DNA of 49,036 nt, taken from NCBI GenBank assembly GCA_020200315.1, contig JAIVIZ010000095.1:1-49036 (forward strand), written 5' to 3'. This document shows, in pieces, positions 1 to 8,502 of this stretch. The stretch is from Sphingomonadales bacterium (GTDB lineage Bacteria; Pseudomonadota; Alphaproteobacteria; Sphingomonadales; Sphingomonadaceae). Both the position numbers and the translations under genes were made by a program. The number at the start of each line of letters is the position of its first letter. The first letter of the stretch is position 1. The notes beneath the pieces were generated by a model. The model ran no database searches. It was not told where the DNA came from and saw nothing but the letters and a program-made list of their open reading frames with translations.

Positions 1-126
1 GTCCAGCTCTACACCGCGCTTGTCTACGAGGGCCCTGGCCTTGCGCGACGCATCACCGCCGGTCTCGCCGACCGGCTTCGCCGCGACGGATTCGCCAGCA
101 TTGCCGAGGCGGTGGGAAGCGAGTAG
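1..126 (+). CDS. pyrD: dihydroorotate dehydrogenase (quinone), C-terminal end only
   Basis: The window opens inside a frame that reads [18 protein letters not shown] and stops at TAG 124-126, giving 41 visible codons. This is the closing segment of class 2 (membrane, quinone-linked) dihydroorotate dehydrogenases, where the [11 protein letters not shown] strand lies at the FMN phosphate site. The enzyme oxidises dihydroorotate to orotate in pyrimidine synthesis. Ten bases separate it from the gamma-glutamyltransferase start, so the two may be co-transcribed. The rest of the gene lies upstream of the window. Confidence 0.88.
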   Translation, partial: VQLYTALVYEGPGLARRITAGLADRLRRDGFASIAEAVGSE

Positions 127-136
127 CCCCACGCCG

Positions 137-1786
137 ATGCGCCTCTTCCCGTCGCTTCTTGCCGCTGCACTCGCCCTCACCGGCTGCGTCTCGGTTCACT
201 CCCGTCCCCTCGTCAGCCGCGCCGATGCGGGTCCCTCGGCGGCGCTCGGGACAGGCCTGGTCAGTGCCGCCGATCCGCGCGCGGCGGACGCCGGCGCGGC
301 GATGCTCCGCCAGGGCGGGAGCGCCGCCGATGCCGCCATCGCCACGCTGCTCGCGCTCAACGTCGTCGAACCGGAAAGCTCGGGCATCGGCGGCGGCGGT
401 TTCCTTGTCTACCGCGACGCCAAGGGCGCGGTGCAAACCTATGACGGGCGCGAGGAAGCGCCCCATGCCGCCGGTGGTGACTGGTTCTTCGCCAACGGCC
501 AGCCCTTGTCGATCGAGCAGGCCATTCCCGGCGGCCGCAGCGTCGGCGTGCCGGGCAACATCCGCCTGATATACAAGGCAAGCCACGACCATGGCCGGCT
601 GCCGTGGAAAGCGCTGTTCCAGCCGGCGATCGCGCTGGCCCGCGATGGTTTCGTGATGACGCCGCGGCTTCACAACTCGCTCGATGCGTACCGCGAGACC
701 GGTGCGCTCTCGGCCGAGGCGCGGGCGCTCTATTACGGGTCGGACGGCCACCCGCTGTCGATCGGGACTCGCATCCGTAACCCCGCGCTTGCCGACTTTC
801 TCACCATGATCGCCGAGCGCGGGCCCGACTCTTTCTACGTTGGCCCCAATGCCAACGCGATCGCGGCCACGGTCAGCCATGCCCGGCGCAATCCGGCACC
901 GCTGTCGATCGGCGACCTCGCCTCTTATGAAGCGAAGCGGCGCCCACCGGTGTGCGGCATATACCGCGCCTACCGCATCTGCGGCATGGGCCCGCCGACC
1001 TCGGGCGGCACCGCCGTTTACGCGACGCTCAAGATGCTGGAGCGCTTCGATCTGTCAACGCTCGGACCTAACTCGCCGGTCGCCTGGCACCTGATCGCCG
1101 AGTCGATGCGGCTCGCTTACGCCGACCGCGATCGCTACCTCGCGGACGCCGATTACATTCCCGTGCCGGTCGCCGGACTGATGGACCCCGCCTATCTCGC
1201 CGCCCGATCAGCGCTGATTTCGCCCGACCGGACCATCGCGAATGTCACGGCGGGCGCTCCGCGCGGCGCCACCGCGGTTCGCCCCGGCCTCCAACCCGCC
1301 GAGCACGGCACGTCCCACTTGGTCAACGGCTATTACCTCAATAACGAACTGACCGACTTCAGCCTGGTGCCGAACGTCAATGGCGTACCCGTCGCCAATC
1401 GTGTCGCAGGCGGCAAACGGCCGCGCAGCTCAATGGCGCCGACGATCGTCTTCGGTTCCGACGGGCATGTGCGCCTCGCGATTGGCGCCGCCGGCGGCGC
1501 GACCATCCCCGCTCAGGTAATCAAGGCGATCATCGCGGTGCTCGACTGGCACCTGGCCGCCCAGCAGGCGATCGCGCTTCCGGTCCTTTACGCGCCGAGC
1601 GGCCCAACCGTTTACGTTGAAAAGGGCAGCTCGCTCGAGGCGATGATCCCCGCCCTGGTGGCGCTCGGCCACTCGGACGTCCGCGCCCGCGAGCCATCGT
1701 TCAAGGCCAATGCGATCGAATGGGTCGATTGCCACTGGGCAGGCGCCGCCGATCCCCGCAGCGAAGGCGCCGCAGTCACACCATGA
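137..1786 (+). CDS. ggt: gamma-glutamyltransferase, lipoprotein-type, with internal deletion
   Basis: 549 residues from ATG 137, chosen because it begins a lipoprotein signal (MRLFPSLLAAALALTGC); the open frame extending upstream overlaps pyrD. The family is an Ntn-hydrolase that cleaves itself and transfers the gamma-glutamyl group of glutathione. Family landmarks are present: the N-terminal GGSAADAAIA and SSGIGGGGF motifs, the nucleophile region GTSH with Thr392, LNNELTDFS and KRPRSSMAPT. However GTSHL runs almost directly into NGYYLNNE. In the family about 25-27 more residues lie between, including the Thr/Asn pair equivalent to E. coli Thr409/Asn411. The loss is in frame, so a full-length product is still made but may be inactive. 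The stop overlaps the next start by ATGA. Confidence 0.88.
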   Translation: MRLFPSLLAAALALTGCVSVHSRPLVSRADAGPSAALGTGLVSAADPRAADAGAAMLRQGGSAADAAIATLLALNVVEPESSGIGGGGFLVYRDAKGAVQTYDGREEAPHAAGGDWFFANGQPLSIEQAIPGGRSVGVPGNIRLIYKASHDHGRLPWKALFQPAIALARDGFVMTPRLHNSLDAYRETGALSAEARALYYGSDGHPLSIGTRIRNPALADFLTMIAERGPDSFYVGPNANAIAATVSHARRNPAPLSIGDLASYEAKRRPPVCGIYRAYRICGMGPPTSGGTAVYATLKMLERFDLSTLGPNSPVAWHLIAESMRLAYADRDRYLADADYIPVPVAGLMDPAYLAARSALISPDRTIANVTAGAPRGATAVRPGLQPAEHGTSHLVNGYYLNNELTDFSLVPNVNGVPVANRVAGGKRPRSSMAPTIVFGSDGHVRLAIGAAGGATIPAQVIKAIIAVLDWHLAAQQAIALPVLYAPSGPTVYVEKGSSLEAMIPALVALGHSDVRAREPSFKANAIEWVDCHWAGAADPRSEGAAVTP

Positions 1787-3534
1787 GCGCGCCGCGGCAG
1801 CTCGAACCATTTCCCAACCTCGTCACCATGTTCTTCGCGCGCGCCGAGGAGAAAGGCGATGCGCCCTTCCTCTGGGCCAAGCGCGGCGACATCTGGGCTG
1901 CGACGAGTTGGCGCGAGGCCGCCCACCAGGTCGCCGCGCTCGCCGAGAGCCTCAAGCGCCTCGGCCTCAAGCCCGGCGAGCGCGTCATGCTGGTGAGCGA
2001 GAACCGGCCCGAATGGCTGATCTCCGACCTCGGCATCATGGCGGCAGGGTGCGTCACCGTGCCGGCTTACACCACCAACACCGTGCGCGATCACCAGCAC
2101 GTGCTTGGCAACAGCGGCGCGCGCGCCGTCATCGTTTCGACTCAAAAGCTGGCCAAGACGCTCATTCCGGCGGTGCTGTTCGCGTCGGAATGCCACCACA
2201 TCATTTCGCTCGAGCCCCTGTCCATCCAGCAGTCGCCCGACGTCGCGCAGTTCCACCTCTGGTCGGATCTGGTCGCTGGTAACGGTGACCTAGAAGCAGC
2301 GAGAGCAGCGTCCAGCGGCGTCGGTCGTGGCGATCTCGCCTGCCTGATCTACACCAGCGGGACCGGTGGCGCGCCGCGCGGCGTCCGCCAGCACCATGGC
2401 GCGATCCTCCACAACGTCGAGGGCTGCATCGACGTCATCTCGACCGATTTCGGGTGGGGAGACGAAGTGTTCCTGTCCTTCCTCCCGGCCAGCCACGCCT
2501 ATGAACATTCCGGCGGGCAGCATTTCCCGATCGCGCTCGGCGGCCAGATTTTCTACGCCGAGAGCCTCGAAAAGCTCGCCGCAAACATCGAGGAAGTGCA
2601 GCCGACGATCATGGTCGTCGTGCCCCGTCTGTTCGAATTGCTCCGTGCGCGCATCCTCAAAACGATTGAAAAGGACGGCGGGCTGCCAGCCTATCTGCTC
2701 GGCCGCGCGCTAGCGATCGAAGCGCGGCGCACGGCGGGCAAGATGCGCCTCGTCGATGCGCCGATGGACCGGCTGCTCGATCTCACCCTTCGGCGAAAAG
2801 TTCAGCGCAAGTTCGGCGGCAGGATGAAGGCGATGGTCTCGGGCGGCGCACCACTGAACCCCGATGTCGGCCTGTTCTTCCAGGCGACCGGCCTGCCCCT
2901 CCTCCAAGGCTATGGCCAGACCGAGGCCGGGCCGGTGATCAGCTGCAACCGGCCCTCAGCAGGGATTGCAATGGAGACGGTCGGCCCGCCCCTCAAGAAC
3001 ACCGAAGTGCGCATCGCCGCCGATGGCGAAATCATGGTGCGCGGCGAGAATGTCATGCATGGCTACTGGCGCAATCCCGAGGAGACGGCGCGCGTACTGG
3101 CGGACGGCTGGCTCGCCACGGGCGATGTCGGGCATCTCGACGCCGCCGGTCGGATCGTTATCACCGATCGCAAGAAGGATCTCATCGTCAACGACAAGGG
3201 CGACAATGTCGCGCCCCAGCGGGTCGAGGGCATGCTGACGCTGCAGCCCGAGGTCGCGCAGGCGATGGTCTACGGCGACCGCCGCCCCCATCTTGTCGCG
3301 CTGCTCGTCCCCGAAGCCGAATTCGGTGACGAGCCGAATCTTCAGCAGCGGCTGGGAAAGGCGGTCGACCGCGTGAACGCCGAACTGAGCGTGATCGAGA
3401 GAGTCCGCCGTTTCATCGTCGCCGAGGCGCCGTTCAGCGTCGACAACGAGCAACTCACTCCCTCGCTCAAAATCCGCCGGCACGTCATCGCCAAGGTTTA
3501 TGGCGAGCGGCTCGACGCGCTCTACAAACGCTAG
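1783..3534 (+). CDS. AMP-dependent acyl-CoA synthetase (long-chain fatty acid CoA ligase type)
   Basis: 583 residues from ATG 1783, which overlaps the ggt stop (ATGA). The protein activates a carboxylic acid, probably a fatty acid, to acyl-AMP and then acyl-CoA. Seen motifs of the ANL superfamily are the phosphate loop YTSGTGGAPRG near residue 190 (Gly for the usual second Thr and Arg for Lys), GYGQTEAGP near 376, ATGDVGHLD near 445 and DRKKDLI near 462. The length fits the FadD15/FACL group. Exact substrate cannot be read from sequence. Its TAG stop lies in a CTAG shared with the convergent gene downstream. Confidence 0.88.
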   Translation: MSAPRQLEPFPNLVTMFFARAEEKGDAPFLWAKRGDIWAATSWREAAHQVAALAESLKRLGLKPGERVMLVSENRPEWLISDLGIMAAGCVTVPAYTTNTVRDHQHVLGNSGARAVIVSTQKLAKTLIPAVLFASECHHIISLEPLSIQQSPDVAQFHLWSDLVAGNGDLEAARAASSGVGRGDLACLIYTSGTGGAPRGVRQHHGAILHNVEGCIDVISTDFGWGDEVFLSFLPASHAYEHSGGQHFPIALGGQIFYAESLEKLAANIEEVQPTIMVVVPRLFELLRARILKTIEKDGGLPAYLLGRALAIEARRTAGKMRLVDAPMDRLLDLTLRRKVQRKFGGRMKAMVSGGAPLNPDVGLFFQATGLPLLQGYGQTEAGPVISCNRPSAGIAMETVGPPLKNTEVRIAADGEIMVRGENVMHGYWRNPEETARVLADGWLATGDVGHLDAAGRIVITDRKKDLIVNDKGDNVAPQRVEGMLTLQPEVAQAMVYGDRRPHLVALLVPEAEFGDEPNLQQRLGKAVDRVNAELSVIERVRRFIVAEAPFSVDNEQLTPSLKIRRHVIAKVYGERLDALYKR

Positions 3535-3947
3535 CCGCGCGGTTTCACGTAGGGAATGAACTCGCTCATCGAGCAACTGCCGACGGTAAAGCCGACGGGC
3601 AGATCGACGACTTGCGAAATGTCGCCGCGGCACAGCTGCCCGCTGCCGTAGAGGTGCGTAACCAGCGTGTAATGCCCGGAACCAATCGGCGCGCAGCCGC
3701 CCCGCGGCGACTGGACATAGACACGGTTGGCGCCGTCATGGAACAGAATGGTGTTGTCATCGACCACTTCCATGTCGGCCGAACGATAAGTCGGCAGGCA
3801 GTCGACCGGCGCCTGTGCGACCTTGCCGGCGAGGGCGCGGCGGAGCTGGTCTTCCTGCCGCGCGGAACGCTGGATGGGCTGGGTGACACTGGCGGAGCAG
3901 GCGGCGAGGCCGCCGACGGCGAGTATGATGAAAGATAAGCGGCGCAT
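3531..3947 (-). CDS. small lipoprotein, DUF6491-like
   Basis: 138 residues from ATG 3947; a second in-frame ATG four codons upstream (3959) is also possible. The N-terminus MRRLSFIILAVGGLAAC is a lipoprotein signal with lipobox LAAC. The mature part has paired cysteines (DCLP, GGCAP, QLCRGD, GSCSM) and the pattern DCLPTYRSADMEV...TILFHDG...YV, which I associate with the DUF6491 family of sphingomonads and xanthomonads. That assignment is from memory. It is probably periplasmic; function unknown. Its stop shares CTAG 3531-3534 with the acyl-CoA synthetase. Confidence 0.7.
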   Translation of the reverse strand: MRRLSFIILAVGGLAACSASVTQPIQRSARQEDQLRRALAGKVAQAPVDCLPTYRSADMEVVDDNTILFHDGANRVYVQSPRGGCAPIGSGHYTLVTHLYGSGQLCRGDISQVVDLPVGFTVGSCSMSEFIPYVKPRG

Positions 3948-4012
3948 ATTCGACTCCATGACTCAGCTCGAGCGGAGCATCAACGCATGACGCGCCGGTT
4001 TCGATGAGCCAG

Positions 4013-4744
4013 TCATGAACGAAAATTGTCTTTTGCCGCGCGCCGCTCGGTGAAGGTTGCAATGTCCGGGGCGGTCACGAACGGATTGGTGGCGCGCTCC
4101 AAACCAATAGTGGTCGGCACGGTAGGTTCATTGCGGGTGCGCGCCGCCTCGACCTCGACCAGCCGATCCGCGATGGCGCGGTTGCCCTGTTCGGCATGCG
4201 CTGCAAAGCGCGCGTTCGCCAGCGTGTATTCATGAGCGCAGTAGACGAGGGTCTCGGACGGCAACTCGGCGAGGCGCTTCAAGGACGCGAACATCTGCGC
4301 CGGACTGCCCTCGAACAAGCGGCCGCAGCCCATTGCGAACAACGTGTCGCCAACGAACGCCACTCCGGCCTCGCGGAACACGAAGGCGATGTGGCCGAGC
4401 GTATGGCCCGGCACTTCCCAGACTTCGCCGACATGATCGCCGATGTGCACTTTGTCGCCCTCGTTGAGGTGGACGTCTATTCCCGGGATCCGCGCCGCTT
4501 CGGCTGCCGGACCAGAAATCCGTGCGCCTCGGTCCCGCACCGCGAGATTTCCACCGGTGTGGTCGGGGTGCCAGTGAGTGTTGAGCACCTGCCCGATGCG
4601 CCAGCCGCGACGATCCGCCTCCGCCAGCACAGCTGTGGAATCTCCTGGATCGATCGCCGCCGTCTCGCCGCTTGCCGGATTGCGGACCAGCCACAGGTAA
4701 TTGTCAGCGAACGCCGGAACCGCGACGATGTCGAGCGCCGTCAT
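4013..4744 (-). CDS. gloB: hydroxyacylglutathione hydrolase (glyoxalase II)
   Basis: 243 residues from ATG 4744. The open frame continues upstream over gloA, but this start gives the normal glyoxalase II N-terminus (MTALDIVAVPAFADNYLWLV). It is a metallo-beta-lactamase-fold enzyme that hydrolyses S-lactoylglutathione to lactate and glutathione in methylglyoxal detoxification. The metal motif THWHPDH has His57, His59, Asp61 and His62; the later ligands lie in GHTLGH, VGDTLF and AHEYT. The C-terminal NPF and RAAKDNFR match the substrate-binding tail. The start overlaps the gloA stop by ATGA, so both steps of the pathway are one operon. Confidence 0.93.
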   Translation of the reverse strand: MTALDIVAVPAFADNYLWLVRNPASGETAAIDPGDSTAVLAEADRRGWRIGQVLNTHWHPDHTGGNLAVRDRGARISGPAAEAARIPGIDVHLNEGDKVHIGDHVGEVWEVPGHTLGHIAFVFREAGVAFVGDTLFAMGCGRLFEGSPAQMFASLKRLAELPSETLVYCAHEYTLANARFAAHAEQGNRAIADRLVEVEAARTRNEPTVPTTIGLERATNPFVTAPDIATFTERRAAKDNFRS

Positions 4745-5157
4745 CACCAGCTGCCCGTGTTCGGCATCGAGCGCCACGGCTCCGCGGGCTCCAGCCTGCC
4801 TTCCTGAAGCAGCTCGATCGAGATTCCGTCCGGTGTCCGCACGAACGCCATGCGCCCGTCCCGCGGCGGCCGGTTGATCGTCACGCCCGCTTCCATCAAC
4901 CTCCGGCACGTCGCGTAGATATCGTCGACCTGGAAGGCGAGGTGGCCGAAACTGCGGCCAGTGTCATAGCCGGTTTCTTCCCAATTGTGTGTCAACTCGA
5001 CCTCGCCGCCGTCATCTCCTGGAACGCCGAGGAAGATCAGCGTGTATTTGCCCTCCGGCACATCGACGCGGCGGCGCTCTTCCAGTCCGAGCAGTCTGAA
5101 GAAATCGATCGTCGCCTGTGGGTCCGACACTCGCAGCATCGTGTGAAGAAATTTCAT
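4744..5157 (-). CDS. gloA: lactoylglutathione lyase (glyoxalase I)
   Basis: 137 residues from ATG 5157. The enzyme isomerises the methylglyoxal-glutathione hemithioacetal to S-lactoylglutathione. It aligns end to end with the short E. coli-type GloA: MKFLHTMLRV supplies His5, VELTHNW Glu54, GHLAF His72 and ISIELLQ Glu115, the four expected metal ligands. The size suggests the Ni/Co-dependent bacterial class. It is followed directly by gloB (ATGA overlap) and preceded by the TPR gene with a 14-base gap. Confidence 0.93.
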   Translation of the reverse strand: MKFLHTMLRVSDPQATIDFFRLLGLEERRRVDVPEGKYTLIFLGVPGDDGGEVELTHNWEETGYDTGRSFGHLAFQVDDIYATCRRLMEAGVTINRPPRDGRMAFVRTPDGISIELLQEGRLEPAEPWRSMPNTGSW

Positions 5158-5171
5158 GGCGCGCCCTCGCG

Positions 5172-5774
5172 TCAGGGTTTGCCAGCGGACTGGACCGTGA
5201 TCGGCGTTCCCGCAAGGGCCAGCGCTGCGCGTGCGGCCTGACCGGTTCGGCCGGCGGGATCGAGTGCGACGACCCTGTTCCACGCGGCACGCGCCGCCGC
5301 CTCTTCGCCGCCAAGCTGGGCAACATGACCCGATTCGAAGAGGATCGTCGGGTCTTGCGGGGCCAGCGCAAGCGCGCGGGCGATGGCGATCTTGGCTCGG
5401 GGAACGTCGCTGCGCGCGACGGCGACCACGGTGCGGAAATACCAGACGAAGGGGTCCTGCGGGACTAGCCGCGCCGCCTCCGCGGAGCGCGCGTCAGCCA
5501 TCGCGAGGTCGCCAGCAGCCTGCGCGGCACGGGCGCGGTCAAGCAGCACTTCACCGCGATCGCGGTTCGACAGACTCTGCGTCGCCAGTGAACGATCGAA
5601 ATCAGCCGCTGCCGCTGCGGTATCACCATGTTCGAGGCGCAGGTTGCCCGCCGTAGCCCACAGCCCCCCGGCCCGCGCGTCCTCGGCGCGCTGTGCCTGG
5701 GCCTCGACCTCGGCAGCGCCGGGCGGCGTCGGCGCGCCCGCGGGTGCGAGAGCAAGGAGCAAAGCAAAGATCAT
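5172..5774 (-). CDS. exported TPR-like protein
   Basis: 200 residues from ATG 5774 (a TTG two codons upstream is less likely). The N-terminus MIFALLLALAPAGAPTPPGA is a short signal peptide. The rest is an alanine-rich array of helix pairs with TPR spacing, for example DTAAAAADFDRSL, GDLAMADARSAEAARL and AIARALALAPQDPTILFESG. Probably a periplasmic scaffold; no enzymatic motif. The start codon overlaps the stop of a truncated alpha/beta hydrolase by ATGA (5771-5774), showing the two were once coupled. Confidence 0.8.
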   Translation of the reverse strand: MIFALLLALAPAGAPTPPGAAEVEAQAQRAEDARAGGLWATAGNLRLEHGDTAAAAADFDRSLATQSLSNRDRGEVLLDRARAAQAAGDLAMADARSAEAARLVPQDPFVWYFRTVVAVARSDVPRAKIAIARALALAPQDPTILFESGHVAQLGGEEAAARAAWNRVVALDPAGRTGQAARAALALAGTPITVQSAGKP

Positions 5775-5932
5775 CGGCAATTCTCCACGAACGGCACGAG
5801 CAGGCGCAGCAGCGCGTCGATCTCGTGCGGCTCGGACAAGCGGTGGCCGCCTCCCTTGACCAGCAGCAGCTGGACATCCGATGAACGCAGCCGAGAGAAC
5901 AGATGGAGCGCAACCGCCAGCGGCGACGGTTG
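5771..5932 (-). pseudogene. alpha/beta hydrolase, C-terminal stump
   Basis: The last ~50 codons before the TGA at 5771-5773 read LHLFSRLRSSDVQLLLVKGG then GHRLSEPHEIDALLRLL. This is the typical end of a bacterial serine alpha/beta hydrolase, including the catalytic-His motif G-HRLS. Upstream of about 5932 the frame loses resemblance to the family and meets a TAA at 6014-6016. The nucleophile elbow and the rest of the fold are missing, and I do not see them elsewhere in the window. The stump keeps its ATGA coupling to the TPR gene, so the 5' part was probably lost by deletion. Confidence 0.7.
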
Positions 5933-6022
5933 AGCAGTCACTGACAGCCGCGATCTCGCGATTGCCATGCTTTCAGCGTTGAGCTTCCGTGGATTTACCG
6001 TCGAGTAACTAACTTATGACAG

Positions 6023-6298
6023 ATGCGGTTCATGCGAGCGCCTGGACACATCAAGCGAGCACCAAGAGTCTCTACCTGGCATAGAGCGACGCTGGTCGCC
6101 TCTGATGGTCGTGAGATCCCGTGCGTCGTCACCGACCTGTCGAGCGGCGGGTTCAAGCTCAAGGCGGACAGGACGATCCTGATCGGCGAATCCATCCGCC
6201 TGCGCGTCGATCGCTACGGCGACTTTCCGGCCCAAATCAAATGGGCGATCGCGGGCGAGGCCGGCGGCGAGTTCCTTACCCCCGTCGATCTGGACTGA
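6023..6298 (+). CDS. PilZ domain protein (putative c-di-GMP receptor)
   Basis: 91 residues from ATG 6023. A single PilZ domain fills the protein. The second signature DLSSGGFKL (D/N-x-S-x-x-G) is clear near residue 38, and the basic segment [12 protein letters not shown] upstream is in the place of the RxxxR motif, but is imperfect. Such small PilZ proteins bind cyclic di-GMP and commonly tune motility or polysaccharide synthesis. No partner is adjacent: the gene stands between the hydrolase stump and etfA on the other strand. Confidence 0.8.
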   Translation: MRFMRAPGHIKRAPRVSTWHRATLVASDGREIPCVVTDLSSGGFKLKADRTILIGESIRLRVDRYGDFPAQIKWAIAGEAGGEFLTPVDLD

Positions 6299-6307
6299 CC
6301 GGCACCG

Positions 6308-7243
6308 CTACAGCTTGCCGGTCAGTTCCGGAACAATCTTGAACAGATCGCCGACGAGGCCAAGGTCCGCGACCTGGAAGATCGGCGCGTCCTCGTCCTT
6401 ATTGATGGCGATGATCGTCTTGGCGTCCTTCATGCCGGCGAGGTGCTGGATCGCGCCGGAGATACCGATCGCGATATAGACTTCGGGCGCAACGATCTTG
6501 CCGGTCTGGCCGACTTGGTAATCGTTGGGCGCGTAGCCGGCATCGACCGCGGCGCGGGATGCGCCAACCCCGGCACCCAGCTTGTCGGCCAGCGGGTCAA
6601 TCAGCGCATGAAACTGCTCGGACGAGCCGAGTGCCCGACCGCCCGAAACGATGATCTTAGCGCTGGTCAACTCCGGCCGTTCCGATTTGGAGGTTTCGCA
6701 GCCGACGAAGCCGGACAGGCCCTGATCGCCCGCGCCGCCGATCGGCTCGACCGACGCATCGCCGCCATCGGCTGCCGCCTTGGCAAAGGCCGTGGCGCGG
6801 ACCGTGATCACCTTCTTGGCGTCGGACGAGCGCACCGTCGCGATGGCATTGCCGGCATAGGTCGGGCGCTTGAATGTGTCCGGTCCCTCGATCGCGACGA
6901 TCTCGCTGATCTGCATGACGTCGAGCATCGCGGCGACGCGCGGCGCGACATTTTTCCCGTTCGATGTCGCATTGGCGACGAAAGCGTCGTGATCGGCCAT
7001 CAGCGGCACTACCAGCGCCGCGATATTCTCCGCGAGCATCTGGCCATAGGCTGGGTCGTTGGCGACGAGCACCTTCTCTACACCGGCGATTTTCGCCGCG
7101 GCCTGCGCCGCGGTCTGCACTTCGTCACCCTCGCCTGCGACGAGCGCATGAACCGGCCCAAGCTGCCCGGCGGCGGTGATGGTCGAGAGGGTCGAATCCT
7201 TGACCCTGCCTTCGCCATGTTCGACCAAAACGAGAACGCTCAC
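6308..7243 (-). CDS. etfA: electron transfer flavoprotein, alpha subunit
   Basis: 311 residues with a GTG start ([14 protein letters not shown]) that overlaps the etfB stop as GTGA. EtfA binds FAD and, with EtfB, passes electrons from acyl-CoA and other dehydrogenases to ETF:quinone oxidoreductase. The C-terminal FAD domain is intact: [49 protein letters not shown] and [14 protein letters not shown]. Length is normal for the family. It ends 9 bases from the convergent PilZ gene. Confidence 0.96.
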   Translation of the reverse strand: MSVLVLVEHGEGRVKDSTLSTITAAGQLGPVHALVAGEGDEVQTAAQAAAKIAGVEKVLVANDPAYGQMLAENIAALVVPLMADHDAFVANATSNGKNVAPRVAAMLDVMQISEIVAIEGPDTFKRPTYAGNAIATVRSSDAKKVITVRATAFAKAAADGGDASVEPIGGAGDQGLSGFVGCETSKSERPELTSAKIIVSGGRALGSSEQFHALIDPLADKLGAGVGASRAAVDAGYAPNDYQVGQTGKIVAPEVYIAIGISGAIQHLAGMKDAKTIIAINKDEDAPIFQVADLGLVGDLFKIVPELTGKL

Positions 7244-7989
7244 GCCACCACTCCCAAATCCTTGAGTTTGTCGACCAACTCGTCGACCGAGCCGACCTTG
7301 ATCCCGGCCTGGCGCTTGGCCGGCTCCTCGACCTTGAGCGTCGTCAGGCGCGGCGCCGTGTCGACGCCGTAGTCGGCCGGCGTTTTCTGCACGAGCGGCT
7401 TGGACTTGGCCTTCATGATGTTGGGCAGCGAAGCATAGCGCGGCTCATTGAGGCGCAGGTCGGTGGTGACGATTGCCGGCGACTTCAGCGCGACCGTCTC
7501 GAGCCCGCCATCGACCTCGCGCGTGACATTGACCGTGTCGCCGGCGATTTCGACTTTTGAGGCGAACGTGCCTTGGGGTCGGCCCATCAGGGCGGCAAGC
7601 ATCTGGCCGACCTGGTTCGAATCATCGTCGATCGCCTGCTTGCCGAGGATGACGAGTCCCGGTTGTTCCTCGTCGGCGATCGCTTTCAAAATCTTGGCGA
7701 CGGCGAGCGGCTCGACCTCATCGTCCGACTGGACGAGGATGGCGCGGTCTGAACCCATGGCCAGCGCGGTGCGCAGCGTTTCCTGCGCCTTGGCCGGGCC
7801 AACGGAAACCGCGACGATCTCCGTCGCGGCGCCCTTCTCTTTCAGGCGGATCGCTTCCTCGACCGCAATCTCGTCGAACGGGTTCATCGACATTTTGACG
7901 TTGGCGAGATCAACCCCGCTGCCGTCCATGCGGACGCGCGGCTTGACGTTGTAATCGATCACCCGTTTGACCGCGACGAGCACTTTCAT
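7240..7989 (-). CDS. etfB: electron transfer flavoprotein, beta subunit
   Basis: 249 residues from ATG 7989. The opening [19 protein letters not shown] and the AMP-binding segment [12 protein letters not shown] are diagnostic of EtfB, as is the later [21 protein letters not shown]. EtfB holds a structural AMP and docks partner dehydrogenases. First gene of the two-gene etfBA operon; the promoter should be in 7990-8081, shared with the divergent LprI-like gene. Confidence 0.96.
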   Translation of the reverse strand: MKVLVAVKRVIDYNVKPRVRMDGSGVDLANVKMSMNPFDEIAVEEAIRLKEKGAATEIVAVSVGPAKAQETLRTALAMGSDRAILVQSDDEVEPLAVAKILKAIADEEQPGLVILGKQAIDDDSNQVGQMLAALMGRPQGTFASKVEIAGDTVNVTREVDGGLETVALKSPAIVTTDLRLNEPRYASLPNIMKAKSKPLVQKTPADYGVDTAPRLTTLKVEEPAKRQAGIKVGSVDELVDKLKDLGVVA

Positions 7990-8081
7990 GCGTCACTCCT
8001 AATCTTATTAGCTCCGGCCTATGTTGCCCGAATGCACGAAGGTCAATTTTTGGCTTGAGGGTCAGAAAGGGGAGGAAGAAC

Positions 8082-8498
8082 GTGTCAATCCTTATCTTGA
8101 TCGCGCTAGCAGCAGCCCCTGCTGCGAAGTTTGACCCTTGTCAGGGTTCCGACACGATCTCGATGGCGCAATGTATGGACGGCAAGATTGAACAGGCGAC
8201 CGCCCGACTCAAACACTATCGCGCAATCGCTTTCAATCGCTTCCACGATGACAAGCAAGGCCAAGATCTCGCGACCACCAAAGCGCTGGAAAATTCGGCC
8301 GTCATCGCCGACGCTTATCGGACAACTTACTGCGATGCCGTCTACCAGCAATGGATTGGAGGAACGATCCGCTATGCCATGCACCAATCGTGCACTCTCC
8401 GGTTGATTGATCGCGAAACTCACGACATCTGGCGCGACTTTCTGAGCTATATGGATTCGACGCCGCCTCTGCTTCCCGAGCCGAAGCCGACCCCCTAG
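8082..8498 (+). CDS. exported LprI-like (DUF1311) protein
   Basis: 138 residues from GTG 8082, chosen over the upstream TTG 8055 because a strong ribosome-binding site GGAGG (8071-8075) lies six bases before it and because it begins a signal peptide ([20 protein letters not shown]). The mature part has the spacing C...[16 protein letters not shown] of the lysozyme-inhibitor LprI N-terminal domain, with later Cys at TYCDAV and SCTLR that could form disulphides. The function is inferred from this weak resemblance. Its stop is 4 bases from the convergent sucC stop. Confidence 0.62.
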   Translation: MSILILIALAAAPAAKFDPCQGSDTISMAQCMDGKIEQATARLKHYRAIAFNRFHDDKQGQDLATTKALENSAVIADAYRTTYCDAVYQQWIGGTIRYAMHQSCTLRLIDRETHDIWRDFLSYMDSTPPLLPEPKPTP

Positions 8499-8502
8499 CC
8501 GA

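Noticed and set aside
20-136. N-terminal extension of the gamma-glutamyltransferase
   Set aside because: It overlaps the real pyrD frame and places 39 unrelated residues before a clean lipoprotein signal peptide.
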